DNA from: Arthrobacter_H sp030452125
Lineage (GTDB): Bacteria > Actinomycetota > Actinomycetes > Actinomycetales > Micrococcaceae
Direction: 5' to 3' (one strand)
Assembly: GCA_052379645.1 (NCBI GenBank)
Contig: JBQSYU010000004.1
DNA: 64,000 nt
Part shown: positions 34,294 to 43,161 of the stretch, one piece after another
Layout: every line of letters begins with the position of its first letter
How positions within the stretch are numbered: the first letter of the stretch is position 1
Program-made: the position numbers and the translations under genes
Notes under the pieces: generated by a model
The model's input: the letters and a program-made list of their open reading frames with translations, nothing else
Told to the model about the DNA's origin: nothing
Databases searched by the model: none

Positions 34294-37200
34294 GTGGTAG
34301 GGACGCAACAAGGCGAGGCAGCATTGACCGATTGGCTGGAGAAGCTCGGTCCGGGGGCGGGTACCGACACCCTGTTGCGCTTTGCCGGTTCGACGTCCAA
34401 CTGCATCGACATCACCCACGCCCATCCCTCGGGGCTGGCCCAGTTCCTGGCCGGACGGAGGACCCGGCTGTCCATGTTGTTGCGCGACGTCGACGCCTAT
34501 AACCAGGGTCGTCGCACCGCCCGGGCCCTGCGCGCGAAGATCCGCGAGTTGTCCGAGGACCGCGGCATCGACGTGGGCTACCTGGCCTCCGGCGTGGCGA
34601 CCTGGCGGGCGGTACAGGACGGCCGTTCCGAACAGTTCAGCGCCCCGATCATGCTCGGGCGGATCTCGCTGACCCAGCGCGAAGGCCAGGAAGAGGACGA
34701 GGTCCAGCTGGCCGGCCGGGCGCAGGTGAATCCGGCGCTGGTCCGCTATTTCCAGGAGCAGCAAGGACTGGACATCGACGTGGAGGCCCTCGAGGGCGCC
34801 GCATACATGACCGCCCGTTTCGATCCCCGCCGCGCGCTGGACACGCTGCGCGAACAGGTGGCCTCCCTTCCCGGAACGGTCATCGAACACCGGCTCCTGG
34901 TTTCGACCTTCGCCGATCTGGCCGATCCCGCCGACCCCTCGCTCATCGATACCACCCATCCGGTCATCTCCCGCTTGCTGGCCGAGGACGCCGGCGAGGA
35001 CGCCGGTGAGGACGTCGTCGTGGACGAGCCCGAGGTCACCGTCCTGAGCAGCGACGAACGCCACCCCGCGGATGAGGCCCTGGTCCTGGACGCGGATGCC
35101 AGCCAACAGGAGGTCCTGGACCTCGTCGACGCAGGGGAATCCGTCGTCGTCTCCAGCCCGCCCGGCACCGGACAGACCCAGACGGCCGTCAACGCCGCGG
35201 CCATCCTTGCCGGCCAGGGCAAACGCGTGCTCGTCGTGGCGGAACGCCGGGACACCTCCCGGAGCCTGACGGAAAAACTGGCCGAACTCGATCTGGCGTC
35301 GATGGCCCTGCGGTTGTCCCCGGAGGTCGGACCGGAGGAACTGCGTGATCAGTTGACCCAGGCCATCCTGCGCAACGAACGAGCCACCGAACCACAGCTG
35401 GGCCAGCTCCACCAACGCCTCACGGAGCACCGCCATGCCCTGCTGGACCACGTGAACTCGTTGCATGACGTGCGCAGCCGGTGGGGCTGCTCGCCCTACC
35501 AGGCCATGCAGGAACTGGCCCGCCTGACCTCCATGGAACCGGCGCCCGCCACCTCGGTGCGGCTCAAACGCTCCGTCCTGGACAGCATCAGCGACCGTGA
35601 GGAAACCGCGGTCCGCCTGCACCGGGCCGCCGAGGTCGGCAGCTTCACCGCCTCCACCGCCGACAGCCCCTGGTACGGAGCCCGCCTGCGCAACCGGCGG
35701 GAGACCGACGACGCGCTGGAGATCGCCAGCTCGCTGGCCGAGGACCTGCCAGAACTGCACGCCCGGATGCTCAAGGTCGCCGAACATTCGGAGATCACCT
35801 TGGGGGAGACCTTCGTTGAATGGGGTGCCCAGCTGGACCTGCTGGTGGCCGTGCGCGGATCGCTGGATAAATTCGAGCCCGATATCTTCGACCGTTCGGT
35901 CGAGGACCTCATCAGTGCCACCGCCAGCTCCTCCTGGCGCCGTGAACGCGGCATCGAAATGAGTTCGATCACGCGTTCACGACTACGCCGGGTGGCCAAG
36001 GAATACGTGCGCCCCGGCGTGCACATCTCCGATCTGCACCACTCGATCATCGAGGTGCAGCAGCAGCGCGAACTGTGGAACAGCTATGCCACGAGCCAGC
36101 GCCACCCCAAGGTCCCCACCGGGCTGATCGAACTGAACAAGGCCTACCTCGATGCCGCCGGGCGGATCGCCCGGCTCGACGAATCCCTCGCCCCCGTGGA
36201 CGCCGATGACGAGCTGCAGCATCTGCCCCTGGGTGACCTGGTGACCCGGCTGAAGGAGCTCGTCGACGACGAGAATGCCCTGCACGTGCTGCCCGAGAGG
36301 ACCCTGGTCCTGGAACAGCTGCGCGAACAGGGACTCGGTGAACTGCTCGAGGACCTGGCCGAACGCGAAGTGGTCGCCGAGGAGGTGGCCGCCGAGCTGG
36401 ACCTGGCCTGGTGGCAGTCCGCGCTGGAGGCGATGATCTCCGGTGACGAATACCTGGCGATGTCCGACGGCGCGAGCCTGCGCCGGCTCGAGGCCGAATA
36501 CCGCCTCGCCGACAACGCCCACATCGCCTCGGGCGCCTCGCGGCTGCGCTGGCAGCTGGCCCAACGATGGAAGGCCGCCCTAGCTGACCACCGGGCCGCC
36601 TCCCGGGAACTCCGGGCCCTGCTCAAGAACGGCGAACCAACCCTGGAGGACGTCGCCGGCCTGGGCGTCGGCCTGGTCAACGCCCTGGTCCCCGTCTGGG
36701 TCGGCTCCCCGCTGCTGATCCCGGCCGTCGTCCCCGAGGACGTCGAATTCGATGCCGTGATCCTGCTCGACGCCGATGCCTTGTCGTTGCGTTCGGCGGT
36801 CGGCTCGATCAGCCGTTCCGGACAGGTCATCGCCTTCGGCGACGCCATGCTGGGCAAACCCCGCGGTTTCAACGTCTCGGTCGATCCGACCGCCTCGGCC
36901 CGGGCGCCCCACGAACCGGCCAGCACCTTCGAGGAACTCTCCACCGTGCTGCCGCTGCGGCGCCTGCGGACCGTCTATCGCGGAGTCGATGAGGGACTGA
37001 CCGAAGCGTTGGGTCGCGCCTACTACTCGGGCTCGCTGCACCGGCTGCCGGCGGCCCGGGCCATGTCCGGCGGAACGCCTTCGTTGTCGGTGGATTATGT
37101 CCCGGACGGGACCGGGATGCCCGGTTCCGGCGGCGAATCCGTGGAGACGACCGTCGCCGAAGTCAACCGGATCGTGGATCTGGTCTTCAGCCACATCCGT

Positions 37201-38211
37201 CGCCGCCCGCACCGCTCCTTGGCCGTGATCGCCGCGAACCAACGTCATGCCGCCCGGATCGCCGAGGCGATTTCGCTCCAGCTGCCCAACCACCCCTGGG
37301 CCCAACCCTTCTTCAAGGAACGGGTGGAGGCCTTCCAGGTCTCCTCCGTCGAACGTGCCCACGGTCTGGTCCGCGATGCCGTGATCTTCTCGCTGGGCTA
37401 CGGCCGGACCCCGCATGGCAAGAGCCTGCATGACTTCGGCGCGCTGTCCTCCGAACGAGGCGACGAACTTTTCGTGACCGGGGTGACCCGTTCGCGCGAT
37501 CTGTTGCATCTGGTGAGTGCCGTGGCCCCGGAGGACATGGACATGGACCGGGTGACCGGCGGGGCACGCCAGTTCATCGAACTCGTCGGCCGCGTCCTCT
37601 CCGGCGAATCCGGGGTCACCGGTGACGGGCATCCTCTGGAGGACCCGCTGGTGGCGGATCTGAAGGAACGGTTGGAAGCGGCAGGGGCCATCGTGAAGGA
37701 ACGCTACCGTGGCGTGCTGGATCTGGCCGCCCAGGCAGCCGATACGAGCCAAGGCGCCGAACTGCCGTTGGCCGTCGTGTCCGACGGGACCGAGGAATAC
37801 CGGAACATGACGGTGCGCGAACGCAGCCGGCTGCGCCCGCAACTGCTGGAGACCATGGGCTGGCGGTACATCCCGTTGTGGACGATCGACGTGTTCTCGG
37901 ACCCGGCGAGCATCGCCTCGACCATGGCCCGCTCCCTGGGGCTGGACGATCCGGCAGCTACCGCACACGACCGGGAGGATGAGATGGAATCGCACGCACA
38001 GGACCACGACCGGACCGGCCAGGCGGAGAACCCCGCCGGCCGGCACGCCGCCGATCCGGGAGCCGGTGCTCCGGCGGACCGGACCGCGGGCCAGGGGAGC
38101 GAGCCGGTGCTTCCGACCCGTTCCGGCGACGACGACCCGCACGGTTGGGGCGATGGCGAAGGAAACCACGACCAGTGGTTGCGCGAACAGCGCCCGCCGC
38201 ACTGGGGCTAG
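34294..38211 (+). CDS. Giant SF1 helicase-like protein with degraded ATPase motifs and nuclease-like C-terminus
   Basis: The 1305-residue protein has an N-terminal alpha/beta region (DUF4011-like context) and an SF1-type P-loop region. The Walker A position reads PPGTGQTQT (residues 289-297), with Gln294 where Lys is expected. The Walker B/DEAxQ position reads ILLDADAL (D826), without the catalytic Glu. The C-terminal helicase lobe survives as VSSVERAHGLVRDAVIFSLG and VTGVTRSRDLLHLV. It ends with a PD-(D/E)XK-like MTES_1575-type fold (AVVSDGTEEYRNMTVRERSR, ETMGWRYIPLW) that also lacks obvious catalytic residues, then a disordered acidic tail. The GTG start follows AAGGAAGG. Confidence 0.8.
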   Translation: MVGTQQGEAALTDWLEKLGPGAGTDTLLRFAGSTSNCIDITHAHPSGLAQFLAGRRTRLSMLLRDVDAYNQGRRTARALRAKIRELSEDRGIDVGYLASGVATWRAVQDGRSEQFSAPIMLGRISLTQREGQEEDEVQLAGRAQVNPALVRYFQEQQGLDIDVEALEGAAYMTARFDPRRALDTLREQVASLPGTVIEHRLLVSTFADLADPADPSLIDTTHPVISRLLAEDAGEDAGEDVVVDEPEVTVLSSDERHPADEALVLDADASQQEVLDLVDAGESVVVSSPPGTGQTQTAVNAAAILAGQGKRVLVVAERRDTSRSLTEKLAELDLASMALRLSPEVGPEELRDQLTQAILRNERATEPQLGQLHQRLTEHRHALLDHVNSLHDVRSRWGCSPYQAMQELARLTSMEPAPATSVRLKRSVLDSISDREETAVRLHRAAEVGSFTASTADSPWYGARLRNRRETDDALEIASSLAEDLPELHARMLKVAEHSEITLGETFVEWGAQLDLLVAVRGSLDKFEPDIFDRSVEDLISATASSSWRRERGIEMSSITRSRLRRVAKEYVRPGVHISDLHHSIIEVQQQRELWNSYATSQRHPKVPTGLIELNKAYLDAAGRIARLDESLAPVDADDELQHLPLGDLVTRLKELVDDENALHVLPERTLVLEQLREQGLGELLEDLAEREVVAEEVAAELDLAWWQSALEAMISGDEYLAMSDGASLRRLEAEYRLADNAHIASGASRLRWQLAQRWKAALADHRAASRELRALLKNGEPTLEDVAGLGVGLVNALVPVWVGSPLLIPAVVPEDVEFDAVILLDADALSLRSAVGSISRSGQVIAFGDAMLGKPRGFNVSVDPTASARAPHEPASTFEELSTVLPLRRLRTVYRGVDEGLTEALGRAYYSGSLHRLPAARAMSGGTPSLSVDYVPDGTGMPGSGGESVETTVAEVNRIVDLVFSHIRRRPHRSLAVIAANQRHAARIAEAISLQLPNHPWAQPFFKERVEAFQVSSVERAHGLVRDAVIFSLGYGRTPHGKSLHDFGALSSERGDELFVTGVTRSRDLLHLVSAVAPEDMDMDRVTGGARQFIELVGRVLSGESGVTGDGHPLEDPLVADLKERLEAAGAIVKERYRGVLDLAAQAADTSQGAELPLAVVSDGTEEYRNMTVRERSRLRPQLLETMGWRYIPLWTIDVFSDPASIASTMARSLGLDDPAATAHDREDEMESHAQDHDRTGQAENPAGRHAADPGAGAPADRTAGQGSEPVLPTRSGDDDPHGWGDGEGNHDQWLREQRPPHWG

Positions 38212-38894
38212 GAGGAACCGGGGCCGACGAGGACCAGGAAGATCCGTCCCCGGGCGGCGGCCCCCGCCAGAGCGGCCGAATCCTTTTGTGAGGCGGCAAC
38301 GACCACCATGCCCGCCGATTCACCCGCATCCAACCAGGTGTCGGCGGCACCGGTGGGCACCCACAACACCGGGACCCCATGGGCGATCACTTCCGAATCA
38401 ACGGCGCGCTCGTAGCCGTTGCCTTCGCTGAGGACGACGTCGACCAGCTGGCCGGGGGAGAGCAGCCCGATCGTCTCGGGATCACTGGGGCGAACCGGCA
38501 CGGCGACCGTCCCGGAGGCCGTACCGGTCAACAGTCCGGGTCCGACCAGCATGGCCGAAGCCAGCGGTGACCCCGACGCCGCCGGAAAGGCCAGTTGTTC
38601 CCCGGTGACGGCTTCGACGTCGTCCAGGACACCAGGGGGCAGGGCCTCACGGGCCAGTTCGACGATCCGCACGGAGGTGGCGTCCAAGACGGCTCCCGAG
38701 GGCAGGTCCCGGGCCGCGACGACGACGGCGGAGGTCTCGGTGTGCTCCGGGGCCAGTGCCGATAGTGAAACGGCGACGGTCAACGCCGCCAAGGCGGCCA
38801 CCAGCGGGCGGCGGTAGCGGGCCAGGACCTCACGCCAGGATCGTCGATATCCACTGGTCCGGCCGGACGCGGCACGACGCTCTCTGGTTCTCAT
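38208..38894 (-). CDS. SAF-domain (CpaB/RcpC-like) protein
   Basis: The 228-residue protein has an Arg-rich cytoplasmic N-terminus, one membrane helix (about residues 32-46, PLVAALAALTVAVSLSAL) and an extracytoplasmic SAF domain (VVVAARDLPSGAVLDATSVRIVEL). A second region ends in RGRIFLVLVG. Similar proteins help assemble Flp/Tad pili, but no tad genes are nearby, so the role is open. ATG 38894 has GGAGG directly upstream; the longer open frame beyond it overlaps the FmdB gene antisense. The stop overlaps the convergent helicase-like gene by four bases. Confidence 0.82.
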   Translation of the reverse strand: MRTRERRAASGRTSGYRRSWREVLARYRRPLVAALAALTVAVSLSALAPEHTETSAVVVAARDLPSGAVLDATSVRIVELAREALPPGVLDDVEAVTGEQLAFPAASGSPLASAMLVGPGLLTGTASGTVAVPVRPSDPETIGLLSPGQLVDVVLSEGNGYERAVDSEVIAHGVPVLWVPTGAADTWLDAGESAGMVVVAASQKDSAALAGAAARGRIFLVLVGPGSS

Positions 38895-38997
38895 GCCTCC
38901 AGTAGGCCCGGAGTCGGCCGTCCGGGGCGACCCGGAGACCGCCGGTTGTGGACGAAGCCGGCCCCCAGGGGAGACCGCGGCCCCTGTGAGGTGTCCG

Positions 38998-39372
38998 TCA
39001 GGAGTTCGTGGAGACCTTCTGCGCCGATGAGGCTCCGGAGGACCCGGAGGATCCGGAGGATCCCGTGGAGGAGGAGTCCGTAGAGGTGCCCGAGGAGGAA
39101 TCGGAGGACGACTCCGACGTCGACGCGGAGTCCGACCCGCCGGCCTTGGTCCCGGAGGTGGAATCCTTCGTCGCCGGGGAGGAGCCGTTGGAACTGTTCC
39201 GTGAATCGTTCCGGTAGAAACCGGATCCCTTGAACACGACGCCGACGCTGTTGAACTTCTTGCGCAGCAAGCCATGGCACTGGGGGCATTCGGTCAGCGA
39301 ATCCTCGCTGAAGGACTGCACGGTGTCGAAGGCGTGGCCGCAATCCTTGCAGGCATAGGCATAAGTGGGCAT
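38998..39372 (-). CDS. FmdB-family zinc-ribbon protein with Ser-rich tail
   Basis: The 124-residue protein begins with an FmdB zinc ribbon: MPTYAYACKDCGHAF and ECPQCHGLLRKKF give two CxxC pairs at about residues 8/11 and 29/32. VFKGSGFYRND is typical of the family. From residue 60 it is a low-complexity Ser/Gly/Thr/Asp tail. The layout matches the mycobacterial Rv0991c (Ruc) protein, a redox-regulated chaperone, which also sits next to the formyl-THF cyclo-ligase gene. GAAGGA precedes the ATG. Zinc release on oxidation is known for the relative and inferred here. Confidence 0.88.
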   Translation of the reverse strand: MPTYAYACKDCGHAFDTVQSFSEDSLTECPQCHGLLRKKFNSVGVVFKGSGFYRNDSRNSSNGSSPATKDSTSGTKAGGSDSASTSESSSDSSSGTSTDSSSTGSSGSSGSSGASSAQKVSTNS

Positions 39373-39464
39373 TGTCTTCCTTCATTGCACTGGTCTCGGC
39401 GGAGGGCCGGTGCGGTCCATCGAGGCCTTCTTGGCACTCACATCCGTCGAGTGCCAATTCTACC

Positions 39465-40064
39465 TCATGCGGTGCGCGGAGGACCGATCCAGGTGATTCC
39501 CGAGGCGGTGAGGACCCCGTCCACCGGCTGGTCCAGTTCCCCGACCTCGAAGGTCCCTGCCGGGACGAGCTCGTGCTCGTAGACCATGGCCAACAGCACC
39601 GGCCGGGTTCTGCGCTCGGCCAGCGAGGCGATGAAGCGGTCGTAGTATCCGCCGCCCTGGCCCAGCCGTCCACCGTCGGGATCCACGATCTGGGCGGGGA
39701 CCAGGACGACATCGACGTCGTCCATGACCTCCACCCCGTGGCGTTCCCCGACGGGTTCGTCGATCGGGGCCACCGTGGCCCGGGCCATGGGAACCGAGGG
39801 GTACCAGTCGGCCCACGACAGTTGCCGCCCCGGCTCGCAGATGGGGACCAGAATCCGGTGTCCCAGCCCATGCAGCCGGTCCAGCAGTTCCGCGGTGGGT
39901 GGCTCGGAGCCGAAGGACAGGACCGAGGTCAAGGTGTATCTCCGGTCCCGGCCCAGCCAATCCAGCAGGACCGCGGCGATGCCCCTGGCTTCCTGCCGGC
40001 GTCGTTCGGGATCCATTTCACTGCGCAGGGTCCGGAAATGCGTACGGGCCGCCGCCTTGCTCAT
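39465..40064 (-). CDS. 5-formyltetrahydrofolate cyclo-ligase
   Basis: The 199-residue ATP-dependent enzyme converts 5-formyl-THF to 5,10-methenyl-THF in one-carbon metabolism. The characteristic LGQGGGYYDRF motif is intact, preceded by LVPAQIVDPDG, and FGSEPPT and the VLVPICE-type region are present. ATG 40064 has GAGGAG eight bases upstream; a GTG at 40073 would overlap that site. It lies 92 bases upstream of the FmdB gene on the same strand, the same order as Rv0992c-Rv0991c. Confidence 0.92.
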   Translation of the reverse strand: MSKAAARTHFRTLRSEMDPERRRQEARGIAAVLLDWLGRDRRYTLTSVLSFGSEPPTAELLDRLHGLGHRILVPICEPGRQLSWADWYPSVPMARATVAPIDEPVGERHGVEVMDDVDVVLVPAQIVDPDGGRLGQGGGYYDRFIASLAERRTRPVLLAMVYEHELVPAGTFEVGELDQPVDGVLTASGITWIGPPRTA

Positions 40065-40169
40065 CGTCTCCACTCCTCGATGGTAGGACAGCAGAGGGCC
40101 GAAGCCGAGGGCAGGGACCGCCCGATGAAGCACCCCTGCGTCGAGGCCTCCGAACCGCGGTGCTGAGGA

Positions 40170-40178
40170 TAAGCTGGG
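40170..40178 (+). promoter_or_regulatory. TANGCTGGR-type promoter of the RimJ-type gene (leaderless)
   Basis: TAAGCTGGG; the hexamer ends six bases before ATG 40182. Confidence 0.55.
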
Positions 40179-40181
40179 GGC

Positions 40182-40808
40182 ATGGGATTCGGGACCGGTT
40201 CGTGGCCGGTGGTACTGGAAAGCGACGATCTTCTCCTGCGGCCGCTGCGCTACCGGGACAAGGCCGAATGGATGGCGTTGAAACGGCGCAACGCCGACTG
40301 GCTGCAGCCCTGGGAAGCCACGTCCCCACGTCCCGAGGGGCCGTTGCCGAGCTACCGGGACATGATCGCCTCGCTCAACCGCCAGGCCCGGGCCGGATTG
40401 ACCCTTCCGTGGGCGATCGGCCTGCGCACCAGCGACCGACGCGAACCGACGATGGTCGGCCAGCTCACCGTCTCGGGCATCCTCTGGGGGTCGGCGCTGA
40501 GTGCCTCGCTCGGGTATTGGGTGGATGGCCGGTACGCCGGCCGGGGGATCACCCCGCATGCCGTGGCCCTGGCCACCGACTACTGCTTCTCGACGTTGGG
40601 ACTGCACCGGATGGAAATCAACATCCGCCCTGCAAACGCCTCCAGTCTGCGCGTGGTGGACAAGCTCGGATTCCGGGATGAGGGTGTCCGCGAACGCTTC
40701 CTGCACATCGACGGCGCCTGGTGCGACCACCGGGCCTTCGCGCTGACCTCCGAAGAGGTCCCCGAAGGACTGCTCCAACGGTGGCTGGGCGACGCCGCCA
40801 CCCGCTGA
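40182..40808 (+). CDS. RimJ/RimL-type GNAT acetyltransferase
   Basis: The 208-residue GNAT protein resembles ribosomal-protein N-acetyltransferases: LRPLRYRDKAEWMALKRRN, then SLGYWVDGRYAGRGITPHAV with the acetyl-CoA loop, FSTLGLHRMEINIRPANASSLRV split over the next strand, and LGFRDEGVRERFLHIDGAWCDH. The substrate is unknown. It is the positional counterpart of mycobacterial rimJ (Rv0995), next to a GlpR/SepX-like gene. It is transcribed divergently from the cyclo-ligase gene. Confidence 0.9.
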   Translation: MGFGTGSWPVVLESDDLLLRPLRYRDKAEWMALKRRNADWLQPWEATSPRPEGPLPSYRDMIASLNRQARAGLTLPWAIGLRTSDRREPTMVGQLTVSGILWGSALSASLGYWVDGRYAGRGITPHAVALATDYCFSTLGLHRMEINIRPANASSLRVVDKLGFRDEGVRERFLHIDGAWCDHRAFALTSEEVPEGLLQRWLGDAATR

Positions 40809-40890
40809 ACCGCAGGTCATGCAGGGGTCCGGGACCGACTTCGGAGCGGACACACCGGGGTCAATGCCGCCCCCTGCGCGGTGGGCCACG

Positions 40891-40896
40891 TAACGT
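40891..40896 (+). promoter_or_regulatory. -10 element of the GlpR/SepX-like gene (leaderless)
   Basis: TAACGT ends six bases before GTG 40903. Confidence 0.45.
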
Positions 40897-40902
40897 CGAG
40901 GT

Positions 40903-41883
40903 GTGGACATCCAAGTCGAAAGCTCAGTGGTCCTGGCGGCCATGATCGCCGTGCTGCTCGCCTTCATCGTCCCCTCACTCATCCGTCGCGGTCGGCGAAC
41001 CGGCGAGCCCGCCTTCGTGCTCGCCTCGGCGCCCGACGAAGCACTTACGTCCGGCCCCGACCGGCTGGACGAAACACCGGCGCCGGACGGCCCGGACCCC
41101 GCCGAGGGCCCGCCGACCCAGGCCCCGACGACCAGCCCAGCCCACGACACCGAACGTCCCCGGAGGAACACCATGGCAACGCCCGCACGGACCCGGACCG
41201 CCGCACCGACCACGGCGGGTTTCCGGATCCGATACGGCCGGCTGTCGATCGCCCTGGCCGGCGTCCTGGCCGCGCTGGCGCTGGTGGTCGGTGGACTGTT
41301 GGCCCCCTTCGGGATCCTCTCTGGGCTCGTCCCGCTCATCGGGGCGATCGTGCTCGTGGGATCCTTCATCGGACTGCGCGTGCTGGCCGTGCGGGATCGC
41401 CGGCGCAAGGTCCTGGCCCGCATGGACGCGATCTTCCACGAAGCCATGGACACCCGGCCGGCCGAACCGGTCGTCCGGCACCAGGCCACGGAGGTCTTCG
41501 ACGCCCGGGAACAGGAGAACGCGCAGGCTTCGGCCCCCGCAGCCCACGGCACCGTCCGTCACCACGCACCGCTCGCGGCCCCGACCGCCCCGGCGACCTG
41601 GGAACCGGTCGCCGTGCCGAAGCCCACCTACGTCGGAGCCGCCAAGGCCGAACGCCCCGCCCCCGAGCCGCTGCCGGCCGGCGAGGAGAAGAAGCCGCAG
41701 AAGGCCACCAGCATCCTGGCGCAGACCCGCCTCGCCGAGCAGGAGGCCCAGCTGGCCGAACGGGCCGAGCGCGCCGAACGGGGCGGGGAACTGCCCGCAG
41801 TGGCCGAGGCACCCCGTCGTCGTCCCGCGGCACCGGCCGGCGGGATGAACCTCGACGCCGTCCTGCAGCGCCGCCGGGCCTGA
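40903..41883 (+). CDS. GlpR/SepX-like divisome membrane protein
   Basis: The 326-residue protein has an N-terminal membrane helix (about residues 8-26), a disordered Pro/Ala/Asp-rich loop of about 90 residues and two further helices (about 110-130 and 138-158), followed by a long cytoplasmic Ala/Pro/Glu-rich tail ending NLDAVLQRRRA. In actinobacteria a protein of this layout directly follows rimJ (Rv0996; GlpR in Corynebacterium, SepX in Streptomyces) and works with FtsZ-linked division factors. The assignment rests on synteny plus topology, not on close motif matches. Confidence 0.72.
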   Translation: MDIQVESSVVLAAMIAVLLAFIVPSLIRRGRRTGEPAFVLASAPDEALTSGPDRLDETPAPDGPDPAEGPPTQAPTTSPAHDTERPRRNTMATPARTRTAAPTTAGFRIRYGRLSIALAGVLAALALVVGGLLAPFGILSGLVPLIGAIVLVGSFIGLRVLAVRDRRRKVLARMDAIFHEAMDTRPAEPVVRHQATEVFDAREQENAQASAPAAHGTVRHHAPLAAPTAPATWEPVAVPKPTYVGAAKAERPAPEPLPAGEEKKPQKATSILAQTRLAEQEAQLAERAERAERGGELPAVAEAPRRRPAAPAGGMNLDAVLQRRRA

Positions 41884-41916
41884 ACCGGCGGGTAGCCGAC
41901 ACCGCGGTCCCCACCC

Positions 41917-43161
41917 ATGCAGCCCGGATGGTCCGACGCCGAACAGGCAGAGGCCCTGGGCCGCCACGCACCGACACTGATTGCCCGGGTCTGGGCGGAC
42001 CACTTCGACGCCCGGGTGGCCGGAACGGCCCGCCAGGTCCAGTTCCAGTTGCGGCCCGGCGCCGGGGCCAGCGCCGTCTACTCGCTGCGTCGCGGCACCA
42101 CCGAGCATTTCGTGGGCCTGAGCACCGAACGGCTGGAGGCATCGCCGGGGCTGCGGCGTAGCGATGTCCCCGGTCCCGTGGGAGTGGACCGGGCGAGGAT
42201 CCCGTTACGGATCTCCAGTTGGCTCCATCCGCAGGACCCCCGGCTGCCGGGCCTGGCCCATGCCGGGGTCGCAGCCACCGCCGAACGGCTCTGGGGTGGT
42301 GGTGACCGTCTGACGGATCTGCGGACCATGACCTACCGCCCCTTGCGCCGGGCCGTCTTCCGCGCTGATTTCTCGACCCCCGGGCCGGTGGTGGCCACCC
42401 GCAGGGTGTATTTGAAGGTCCTGCGGGCCGGGCAGGCCGAACCATTGGTGTTGCGCCACCGGCTACTGGCCGACGCCGGCCTGCCCGTGGCCGACGTGCT
42501 CGACCCGGTGGCCCATTCGGTCGTGGCCACCGCCGGGCTCCCCGGCACCGCGCTGGGCGCGGCCATGCGCCTGGAAGGAGCCGGCGGGGTGCACCCGGCC
42601 ACGCTGGTGTCCCTGCTGGACCGGCTGCCCGCCGCGGTGCTGGATCTTCCCCGCCACCCGTCCTGGACGGACCGACTGTCCCGCTACGCCCACGCGGCCG
42701 GTAGCGCGCTGCCGGAGGAACGCCGGGGGATCGCCGCGCTGGCGGACCACCTGCGCCTGGTCATCGACGCGCACGACGCCGGACCGGTGGTTCCGGTGCA
42801 CGGGGACTTTTACGAAGCCAATCTGCTCATGGACGGCCCCGCGGTCAGCGGGCTCCTGGATCTGGACTCGGTGGGACCGGGACACCGGGTCGATGACCTG
42901 GCCTGCCTGCTGGGACACCTGGCCATGATCCCCGCGCTCGGGGGCAGGAACTTCCGACGGGAACGAATCATCTGGTCGACGCTGCAGGCGTGGGGCACCG
43001 AATTCTCTCGGGAGGTGGAGGCCGGCTCCCTCTACGCCCGGGCTGCAGCCGTGGCGGTGTCCCTCATCGCCGGGGCCAGGAGGCCGGGCATGCGGACCTG
43101 GAACCGGGAAGCACTGGCCCGCCTCGACGTGGCCCGGCAGCTGGCCGAACTGGCGCAGTAG
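41917..43161 (+). CDS. APH-family aminoglycoside phosphotransferase-like kinase
   Basis: The 414-residue protein has the choline/aminoglycoside kinase fold. The catalytic loop is VHGDFYEANLLM (HGD with Asn) and the metal-binding part is GLLDLDSVGPGHRVDDLACL. The N-terminal lobe contains RRVYLKVLRAG with the likely ATP-site Lys. An N-terminal extension of about 170 residues resembles that of maltokinase-type proteins. The substrate is unknown, and there is no sign of a resistance context. It converges tightly on the TPR gene, with no bases between the two stops. Confidence 0.85.
   Translation: MQPGWSDAEQAEALGRHAPTLIARVWADHFDARVAGTARQVQFQLRPGAGASAVYSLRRGTTEHFVGLSTERLEASPGLRRSDVPGPVGVDRARIPLRISSWLHPQDPRLPGLAHAGVAATAERLWGGGDRLTDLRTMTYRPLRRAVFRADFSTPGPVVATRRVYLKVLRAGQAEPLVLRHRLLADAGLPVADVLDPVAHSVVATAGLPGTALGAAMRLEGAGGVHPATLVSLLDRLPAAVLDLPRHPSWTDRLSRYAHAAGSALPEERRGIAALADHLRLVIDAHDAGPVVPVHGDFYEANLLMDGPAVSGLLDLDSVGPGHRVDDLACLLGHLAMIPALGGRNFRRERIIWSTLQAWGTEFSREVEAGSLYARAAAVAVSLIAGARRPGMRTWNREALARLDVARQLAELAQ

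Noticed and set aside
34980..35025. Short repeated Asp/Ala/Gly/Glu codons (DAGEDAGED) in the helicase-like gene
   Set aside because: A local low-complexity linker, not a repeat family or mobile element.
38208..38894. CpaB-like protein as evidence of a Tad pilus locus
   Set aside because: No CpaA/E/F, TadB/C or pilin genes are present nearby, so only a SAF-domain call is justified.
39000..39200. Repetitive DNA (GGATCCGGAGGATCC-like) in the FmdB gene
   Set aside because: It simply encodes the Ser/Gly-rich tail and is not a CRISPR or intergenic repeat.
41917..43161. APH-fold protein as an antibiotic-resistance gene
   Set aside because: The long N-terminal extension and housekeeping context fit maltokinase/choline-kinase-like proteins; no resistance or mobility context is present.
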